From Fluctibacter corallii (GTDB lineage Bacteria > Pseudomonadota > Gammaproteobacteria > Enterobacterales > Alteromonadaceae): DNA of 64,000 bases. Shown here piece after piece: positions 58,529-64,000 of the stretch. Positions within the stretch are counted from its first letter, which is position 1, and each line of letters begins with the position of its first letter. The DNA lies in contig NZ_JAOWKX010000003.1 in NCBI RefSeq assembly GCF_025751585.1, positions 62,001 to 126,000 on the forward strand, read 5' to 3'. The notes below the pieces were generated by a model. The model searched no databases and was not told the origin of the DNA. It worked only from the letters and a program-made list of their open reading frames with translations. Made by a program: the position numbers and the translations under genes.

Positions 58529-59347
58529 TTATGCTGCCCGTTTTGCATACTCAACAGGCGGTAAATAATTCAGTGAACTGTGTGGTCGAATATGGTTGTA
58601 ATGGTCACGCCACAGATCAATTTCATACTTTGCTTCTTCAATCGTTCTGAACCAGTGTTGATTCAGACATTCATTCCTGAATTTTCCATTGAGACTTTCC
58701 ACAAAGGCATTTTGTGTTGGTTTACCTGGCTGAATAAACCCAAGCTCTACTCCTGACTCTTTGCTCCAGAAGAACATAGCTATACTAGTGAATTCCGTAC
58801 CATTGTCGCAAATCACTTTCCTTGGTTTACCACGTTGCTCAATTAACTGACTCAGAAAACGAGCTACCTGCCTGCCGCTGATGGAAACAGAGACTAACTG
58901 GCCCACCATCTCTCGCGAGTAATCATCAACCACATTGAGTACGCGGAAACGCCTTCCATTGGCCAATTGGTCGGATACAAAGTCCATCGACCAACGCTCA
59001 TTCGCTGCGGTTGGCACCTCCATCGGCTGCCTGGGGCGCGTCAACTTCTTACGCTTCTTGGTTCTGACCTGCAATACTTCTTCGGTATACAACCGATAAG
59101 TACGCTTCCGGTTGATGACCAAGCCTTCACCTTTGAGCAGGCCATGCAACATCAGATAGCCATACCGTGGATACTGCGACGCAAGCTCCTTGAGCCTTGT
59201 TCTGATAGGAACATCGCCCTTGTCCTTACGCTGATAGCGAAACGCTGTCCTACTCACGCCAGCTAGCCTGCACGCAACACGCTCACTCAGTTTGAATGTC
59301 TCCATCAAGTGGCGGGCAACGGGCTTTCTTGCAGCTGGCTTCACCAC
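58529..59347 (-). CDS. IS3-family transposase OrfB (DDE integrase core)
   Basis: A 272-residue frame read by -1 frameshift from OrfA at the A6G slippery run at 59347-59353. An HTH_21 region precedes the rve integrase core. DDE residues are in SMDFVSDQ, VICDNGTEF and NAFVESLNGKFRNECL. No internal stop is present. The GTG at 59347 is the start of the open frame, not necessarily of translation. Confidence 0.93.
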   Translation of the reverse strand: MVKPAARKPVARHLMETFKLSERVACRLAGVSRTAFRYQRKDKGDVPIRTRLKELASQYPRYGYLMLHGLLKGEGLVINRKRTYRLYTEEVLQVRTKKRKKLTRPRQPMEVPTAANERWSMDFVSDQLANGRRFRVLNVVDDYSREMVGQLVSVSISGRQVARFLSQLIEQRGKPRKVICDNGTEFTSIAMFFWSKESGVELGFIQPGKPTQNAFVESLNGKFRNECLNQHWFRTIEEAKYEIDLWRDHYNHIRPHSSLNYLPPVEYAKRAA

Positions 59348-59604
59348 TTTTTTGACAACGCATCCTTCATGGCTTCGACTTCCAACAACTTGTCAGCCAG
59401 CATCTTCTTGAACTTATTGTTCTCTGACTCTAGCTCCTTGAGTCGCTTGGCTTCGTTTACCTCAAGTCCCGCGTATTTGCTTCGCCAGTTATAAAACGTG
59501 CCGGTGGATATGCCCATATCACGACAGATGTCGTCAACCTTGGCTCCGGCTTCATGCTGCTTGATGGCTTTTATGATTTGTTCTTCGCTGTAACGTTTCT
59601 TCAT
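59341..59604 (-). CDS. IS3-family OrfA (HTH protein)
   Basis: An 87-residue protein starting MKKRYSEEQIIKAIKQHEAG, with GISTGTFYNWRSKYAG and a leucine-zipper-like tail ending LSKKW. It is the DNA-binding partner of OrfB, typical of the IS407/IS51 group. Confidence 0.93.
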   Translation of the reverse strand: MKKRYSEEQIIKAIKQHEAGAKVDDICRDMGISTGTFYNWRSKYAGLEVNEAKRLKELESENNKFKKMLADKLLEVEAMKDALSKKW

Positions 59605-59747
59605 CTTAAGATCTCCATTGTCTCCAGTTTATTGGAAATCTCATCAATGTCATGGTGTTAAATTTGGGGGAAAGGGTCAAAAAGTATCTTGTCTATTTGA
59701 AATGCTTATGGTGTTGGCAAATTAAGTATTCTCTCATTGCTAGTTTT

Positions 59748-59776
59748 AAAATAATTAAATTCAGCGAATAGCTGAA
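59748..59776 (-). terminator. Terminator after gene D of the array
   Basis: On the minus strand TTCAGC and GCTGAA pair around TATTC and are followed by TTTAATTATTTT. A second hairpin (GTAGTG/CACTAC, near 59783-59810) lies just before it. It suggests that transcription of F-E-D normally ends before the IS and that C-B-A form a separate unit. Confidence 0.6.
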
Positions 59777-59846
59777 GTTGTAGTGGTCGGGGCATCTTGG
59801 TCACTACAAGTAGAAATATTAAAAAATTATAACGCACACTTCAGAT

Positions 59847-60932
59847 TTATCGGATATTGTTATCAACATTTTTTATACCCTCAGCTTGCGCTCCTTTTAG
59901 GAAGTTAGGGATAAATACTCTTTTCGCCAGAGCTGGTAAAGATATGTTTTCCTCATAGCTTTTTGTCTTAGAAAAAACGTGATAAAACAGCGCCGCTATA
60001 AATGAAAATAGATAAAGACTTGCAACGTAACTATATGATGTGTGTAAAAATACCGAATCTATTTTTCCAATATGTCTCAATATATATTCTATTATCACAA
60101 TGAAAATTAGAGGTTGATAAAATGCCATAAACCTTAATATTATTTTATCAAATACGTGTTTTTCAACCCTTCCTTGGGGGGTGATGGATATATATTTTCT
60201 TTCAATTAAAGTGGTGACAATTAAACATTCAGCTGATACATAAAGATACCAAGATATAAAAGGCGACGGATATTCATTCAAATACCAGTAAGTCTCAGTA
60301 GTAAGAGCGGTTAGTAGCGTAATGAGGTAAATTGGCGAATAACGGCATTTTCTACATAAAATGTAGGCAAGCATGCTTATCACGTAAAGCAAAATTTTAG
60401 GAAGATAATTTCTAAAATTGTCCACATAATCTACCACTAAAAAAGAAAAGATAATATCATTGATTACTTTAATGATAATGATTATAAATGCGGTGGCTAT
60501 AAAGTGTGGGTCTTTTCGTCCTACGTAGGCTAAAACCATAACTAATAATAGGCTTACACGATCGGGATTTATACGAAAGTTGTACTCTGATGTAACATCA
60601 TATGCCTGTATATGTGAAAAAAAAGCCAAAAAAAAGAATAAGAATAGAAGCAACCAAACGCTAAAATTTATGGCCTTTGTTAAAGCATTTGAATTGCGTG
60701 TTGATTGATGGGATAAACTTAACCAGAGAGTTAAGGTCTTTGATGGTAATGCGGCTTTGGCATCTATAGTGCCTACCTCTATGCTTTCAATCAGATAAAT
60801 ACTGATATTAAGTCGGTCTGCCAGTTCTTTTTGTGATAATCCTGCATTCTTTCTTATATTTTTCAGCGTTAAGTGAGAAGCGTTACGGCTATTCAATGTT
60901 TTCTGGTCCTGTTTCCTTGGCGTTTTGTCCAA
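59847..60932 (-). CDS. HTH-multi-TM paralogue D
   Basis: A 361-residue member, the longest. A basic N-terminal extension leads to the HTH (SQKELADRLNISIYLIESIE, about 32-51), a conserved Trp near 68 and eight membrane segments. Shared motifs are VGRKDPH, KVINDIIF, ETYWYLNE...PFISWY and EYILRHI. The C terminus carries a 30-residue polar tail. The start is a TTG at 60932, three bases after the gene E stop; no in-frame ATG exists before the HTH, so translation is probably coupled to gene E. Confidence 0.72.
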   Translation of the reverse strand: MDKTPRKQDQKTLNSRNASHLTLKNIRKNAGLSQKELADRLNISIYLIESIEVGTIDAKAALPSKTLTLWLSLSHQSTRNSNALTKAINFSVWLLLFLFFFLAFFSHIQAYDVTSEYNFRINPDRVSLLLVMVLAYVGRKDPHFIATAFIIIIIKVINDIIFSFLVVDYVDNFRNYLPKILLYVISMLAYILCRKCRYSPIYLITLLTALTTETYWYLNEYPSPFISWYLYVSAECLIVTTLIERKYISITPQGRVEKHVFDKIILRFMAFYQPLIFIVIIEYILRHIGKIDSVFLHTSYSYVASLYLFSFIAALFYHVFSKTKSYEENISLPALAKRVFIPNFLKGAQAEGIKNVDNNIR

Positions 60933-60935
60933 TAC

Positions 60936-61889
60936 TCAATGCTGTATGTCGAGGGGTTTTATATTATCACCATAGTATAAGAAATGTACCTGAACGAGAA
61001 GTAGTGAAGCAACAAATATCACGTAAACATAAGAATAGATTTCGTAAATCACGAACACCTCAATCTGGAACATATGCCGTGCGATAAATTCAATGATATT
61101 AAGCAGAATTATGTATTGATAGAATGATGCGAATATATGAATGATACGATCATAATTTTGAGTTCTTTTATTTTCATTACTGGCAACGCGTGCGCTCTTA
61201 AATGCGATGCATTGGCTGAGTAAGAGATATTGACATCCAATATATAAATACCAACTTATAAATGGTGCGGGTAGCCCTTGATGGGCCCAGTATAAGTCGG
61301 CGCTTAAACAAGTGAAGAAAGCCACTACGCTCGCCCTTATGTGCTTGTGGTTTCTAGCGAATATTAAACAGATGACGCTTGTGGCATATAAAAGTAAGCT
61401 AATTAAAAGCTTTTCATTAGTTAGGGTGGAATAATAAACATTTATAATTAAAGAATAGAAGAATTCCTCTGCTAGCATGAAAGCGATGATTAATACCGAG
61501 CTAAGGAAGAAATCTACATGCCTTCTTCCCACTAAAGCGAGCATTAGTAGGAATGCTAAGGCAATTCTTGATGCATTCACACCCGAATCAAATGCATTTG
61601 GAAATCCCAATGAGTACACTTGAGCGAGCGCGCAAATCGTGCATAAGACTAAAATAATGGAGAATGAGAATAACTTATATATCTGGGCATAGGTTGACTG
61701 GCGTTTATGTTTTTCCGTGTTGTGGTCTAGCCAACGTTTGAAGGCGCTGCGATTCAGCGCTTTTTTCGCATTCACATCGCCGCGTTCGATTGCTTCTAGT
61801 AGAAATTGTCCCACACCAACATGTTGAGCGATTTTGGCATCGGAATTATCTTGCTTGTGGAGCATTCTGCTTTCCATATTAAAATGCAT
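60936..61889 (-). CDS. HTH-multi-TM paralogue E, with diverged HTH
   Basis: A 317-residue member. The N-terminal HTH is degenerate (DAKIAQHVGVGQFLLEAIERG replaces SQ-x-x-LAxRL), so DNA binding may be altered or lost. Eight membrane segments follow, with shared motifs VGRRHVD, LAEEFFY, ADLYWAHQ...PFISWY and EFIARHM. Starts at 61889, 61877 or 61865 are all possible; the last has the best ribosome site (GGAAAGCAGA). It lies three bases after the gene F stop. Confidence 0.72.
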   Translation of the reverse strand: MHFNMESRMLHKQDNSDAKIAQHVGVGQFLLEAIERGDVNAKKALNRSAFKRWLDHNTEKHKRQSTYAQIYKLFSFSIILVLCTICALAQVYSLGFPNAFDSGVNASRIALAFLLMLALVGRRHVDFFLSSVLIIAFMLAEEFFYSLIINVYYSTLTNEKLLISLLLYATSVICLIFARNHKHIRASVVAFFTCLSADLYWAHQGLPAPFISWYLYIGCQYLLLSQCIAFKSARVASNENKRTQNYDRIIHIFASFYQYIILLNIIEFIARHMFQIEVFVIYEIYSYVYVIFVASLLLVQVHFLYYGDNIKPLDIQH

Positions 61890-61892
61890 TAG

Positions 61893-62861
61893 CTACGAAT
61901 GGAGTTTTTCGATTCTAAAGCGATAATATATAATTGATAGTAAAAAACTGAAAAAATATATTGTCGAAAACAGTAAGTAACCATCATAAATTAATCTTAT
62001 ATTTAAATTAAATTCATATCGTAGTACGTATTCTAGTATCATGAACAATATAAGATATTGATATAGTTCCATATATTTTTTTATAACCATGTCATAAACT
62101 TTGTATTTTCCTTTAAAATTATTTAATTTTCGATGTTTAACTTTTAATAGGGCTAAGATCAATAGACACTGTGACCCATTGTACATATACCAGGCTATTT
62201 TAGGTGCATCGACTTGTGTAATCGTCCAGTAAACTTCTAGGCTGATTGCTAATAGCAAACTCGATAAGAATATTATTCGACACCTTTCTTTTTTGCATAA
62301 AAAGTAGGTGATAATACTAAAAATATATATTAATACATCGTAGCCTGTGTCTACTTTTACAAAAGTATCTGGGGATGTTTGTACGGCGCTGATATAGTCT
62401 CCGTATAGGACAGAGTAAACTAATTCTGCAGCAATTTTGAAGATAATAAGAATGACTATAGATAAGAATAGGTCTTTGTAATTTCTATTTATGATAGCGG
62501 CTATAAATAGAATCAGAATTCCCACTTTATCAGCATTAGAGCCAGGTTCAAAGTCCGCACTCAGGTCAAAAGTACCGATAAAAGAAGTCACTGCAACAAG
62601 ATAAAGGCCGGCTAACAAAAATATGCTAAACAGAGGAGTGGTATTTTTTTTAATTTTGGTTAACAGGCTTTTAGGTTCTCCTTTTGATAAGTTTATCCAT
62701 CCCTGACGAGCTTCATCGGGGATGTGTGATATCGGAATGTTTCCTTCTTCTACTTTTTTTATTAGAAACGCGCCAATCCTTAACCTCGTAGCTAGTTCAT
62801 CTTGGCTAAGGTTTGCTGAGGTGCGAATCGATTTCAACGTTTCGCTTGAAATACTATCCAT
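61893..62861 (-). CDS. HTH-multi-TM paralogue F
   Basis: A 322-residue member and the first gene of the F-E-D operon. HTH: SQDELATRLRIGAFLIKKVE (about 20-39), conserved Trp near 55, then eight membrane segments (about 72-310). Shared motifs are INRNYKD, KIAAELVY, EVYWTITQ...PKIAWY and EYVLRYEF (Tyr instead of His). The ATG at 62861 gives MDSISSETLKSIR. It is divergent from trmL with a 160-bp gap that should hold its promoter. Confidence 0.75.
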   Translation of the reverse strand: MDSISSETLKSIRTSANLSQDELATRLRIGAFLIKKVEEGNIPISHIPDEARQGWINLSKGEPKSLLTKIKKNTTPLFSIFLLAGLYLVAVTSFIGTFDLSADFEPGSNADKVGILILFIAAIINRNYKDLFLSIVILIIFKIAAELVYSVLYGDYISAVQTSPDTFVKVDTGYDVLIYIFSIITYFLCKKERCRIIFLSSLLLAISLEVYWTITQVDAPKIAWYMYNGSQCLLILALLKVKHRKLNNFKGKYKVYDMVIKKYMELYQYLILFMILEYVLRYEFNLNIRLIYDGYLLFSTIYFFSFLLSIIYYRFRIEKLHS

Positions 62862-63021
62862 TCCGTATCACTGACTGTCTTTACTGCAATTAATGTGCAC
62901 AATATGTTTGAGCGTGTTATTTATTACAGCGTTGGCAAATCAATTTCAAGAATTATTGTGTGCAGATCCTGAATCGCACTTTTGGTAAACTGCACGGAAT
63001 GTTTTACATGACTAGAGCTAC

Positions 63022-63489
63022 ATGATGCTTGATATCGTTTTATTTCAGCCTGAAATTCCTCCTAATACTGGTAATATCATTCGTTTGTGCGCAAACACAG
63101 GGTTCAATCTTCATTTAATTGAGCCTCTTGGTTTTGATTGGGACGATAAGCGGGTGAGGCGAGCAGGGCTTGATTATCATGAATTTGCGGACGTGATCCG
63201 TCATCAAGATTTACAAGCCTACATAGATGCCCGCCAGCCGAAAAGAATATTTGCTTGCACAACCAAAGGGAAGGCTTACCACGCTGATGTATCTTATGAG
63301 CAGGGAGATGCATTGCTATTTGGGCCAGAAACGCGTGGTTTGCCTGATGATATTATTCAATCATTGCCTCCTGAGCAGCGAGTGAGAATTCCAATGTTGC
63401 CTCAAAGCCGCAGTATGAACTTGTCGAACGCTGTGTCGGTATTCGTATATGAAGCATGGAGACAGTTTGATTTCTCTGGCTCGATATAA
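63022..63489 (+). CDS. trmL: tRNA (cytidine(34)-2'-O)-methyltransferase
   Basis: A 155-residue SPOUT-class enzyme that methylates the ribose of position 34 in tRNA-Leu isoacceptors. The N-terminal [26 protein letters not shown] and [18 protein letters not shown] motifs form the trefoil-knot AdoMet site. Two adjacent ATGs (63022 and 63025) are possible starts. Confidence 0.96.
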   Translation: MMLDIVLFQPEIPPNTGNIIRLCANTGFNLHLIEPLGFDWDDKRVRRAGLDYHEFADVIRHQDLQAYIDARQPKRIFACTTKGKAYHADVSYEQGDALLFGPETRGLPDDIIQSLPPEQRVRIPMLPQSRSMNLSNAVSVFVYEAWRQFDFSGSI

Positions 63490-63574
63490 TTTGAAACTTG
63501 AAGGTGAGCGTAGATTCCGCCTTCTTGTATTGAATTAATAGAAGGTATTAGTTCCCATCAGCATGAAGGTACCC

Positions 63575-63600
63575 CAGTTGCGCCACCTTGTTTTTGGGTG
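63575..63600 (+). terminator. Hairpin between trmL and gpsA
   Basis: GCCACC and GGTGGC pair around TTGTTTTTG in the 165-bp gap between the convergent genes. There is no strong T-run on either side. A bidirectional transcript end is likely here but not proven. Confidence 0.4.
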
Positions 63601-63654
63601 GCTCACTGGATTGCATTAATGATGAGCGTATCTGTTCAACATCAAACAATAAAA

Positions 63655-64000
63655 TTATTCGGTTGTTTGCGCACGCCCAAGCAGAGTTAAAGCGGCCTCT
63701 TTTGGGGCTTTACCTTCATAAAGCACCGCATAAATTTGCTCGCAAATAGGCATCTCTACGTTTTGCTGCTTCGCAAGAGCGTGTACTTCATCTGTGTTTC
63801 GGTAACCTTCAACCACTTGTCCAATGCTGTCCATGGCTTCTTTGACTTGCATGCCTTTGCCCAGTGCTAATCCAAATCGTCTGTTACGAGATTGATTGTC
63901 TGTACACGTCAGGACGAGATCGCCAAGACCAGCCATGCCCATGAAAGTTTCTGGCTTCGCGCCAAGCTTCATACCCAGTCGTGTTAACTCCGCCAAGCCA
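63655..64000 (-). CDS. gpsA: Glycerol-3-phosphate dehydrogenase [NAD(P)+], C-terminal part (partial)
   Basis: 115 codons to the window edge, open at the 5' end. The substrate-binding domain motifs [23 protein letters not shown] and the late [12 protein letters not shown] and [19 protein letters not shown] blocks are typical of GpsA, which makes sn-glycerol-3-phosphate for phospholipids. Confidence 0.94.
   Translation of the reverse strand, partial: GLAELTRLGMKLGAKPETFMGMAGLGDLVLTCTDNQSRNRRFGLALGKGMQVKEAMDSIGQVVEGYRNTDEVHALAKQQNVEMPICEQIYAVLYEGKAPKEAALTLLGRAQTTE

Larger units (their letters stand above)
58481..59679 (-). mobile_element. IS3-family insertion sequence (IS407/IS51-like), apparently intact
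   Basis: 1199 bp bounded by imperfect terminal inverted repeats TGACCTTTCCCC (left) and TGACCCTTTCCCCC (complement of the right end). The flanks on both sides are AAAA (58477-58480 and 59680-59683), a plausible 4-bp target duplication, though an A-run makes this less certain. Two overlapping frames code for OrfA and OrfB in the minus direction. It sits between genes C and D of the HTH-multi-TM array. Confidence 0.92.

Noticed and set aside
55566-62861. Array proteins as RodZ homologues
   Set aside because: Only the HTH resembles RodZ. RodZ has one membrane helix and a periplasmic beta domain, whereas these have about eight helices and no such domain.

Overview
The window looks like chromosomal DNA of a marine gammaproteobacterium of the order Alteromonadales (Alteromonas, Glaciecola or Aestuariibacter type). 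This is inferred from gene content and order: pilMNOPQ-aroK-aroB-damX divergent from mrcA, argCBFGHA divergent from argE, an ast cluster carrying a DUF1338 gene, and single-copy TorF-type porin and DUF2970 genes. There is no rRNA, tRNA or CRISPR that I can see. Almost everything is ordinary chromosomal backbone; the accessory DNA is concentrated at 8.3-9.2 kb, 30.7-32.2 kb and especially 55.6-62.9 kb.

Layout. 1-5.7 kb: the end of an outer-membrane barrel gene, purU, thpR, hrpB and a serine beta-lactamase-like hydrolase. 5.9-11.4 kb: mrcB (PBP1b), a small membrane protein, an Mrr-like nuclease-fold protein, ppiC, a RibD/DHFR-fold reductase and a TonB/TolA-like anchored protein. 11.4-13.3 kb: the nitrogen-control unit glnK-amtB behind two NtrC-type sites and a sigma-54 promoter. 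13.5-18.9 kb: ggt, a DyP-type peroxidase lacking its usual catalytic Asp, a 7TM-GGDEF cyclase and a periplasmic binding protein. 18.9-27.7 kb (minus strand): rpe-trpS-trpG/pabA, an HDOD gene, then argD/astC-astA-astD-DUF1338 for arginine degradation. 28-30.5 kb: a TorF-family porin with its own apparent sigma-54/NtrC control region, two small genes and dam. 30.7-32.2 kb: a secreted HEXXH metalloprotease with a membrane-anchored partner. 32.4-40.8 kb: damX-aroB-aroK and pilQPONM. 40.9-45.3 kb: mrcA and maeA. 45.5-54 kb: the arginine biosynthesis operon argCBFGHA opposite argE. 54-55.5 kb: mgsA and a PldB-like lipase.

The most unusual part is 55.6-62.9 kb, between pldB and trmL. Six tandem genes on the minus strand encode paralogues with an N-terminal RodZ-like helix-turn-helix followed by about eight membrane segments. 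They share membrane motifs (an acidic residue, a W-Y...P-x-I-x-W-Y block, and an E-[YF]-x-x-R-[HY] motif) although the rest has diverged widely. Three of them carry nearly identical HTH-coding segments. An intact IS3-family element with an AAAA target duplication has landed in the middle of the array. I do not recognise a named family for these proteins; they look like an expanding set of membrane-bound regulators or sensors.

How the genes fit together: biosynthetic and catabolic arginine genes lie in one window and probably share one transaminase (argD/astC). glnK-amtB and the TorF porin look like one nitrogen-starvation regulon although they are 16 kb apart. mrcA, mrcB, damX and the pil genes make and organise the envelope. 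The window ends inside gpsA.
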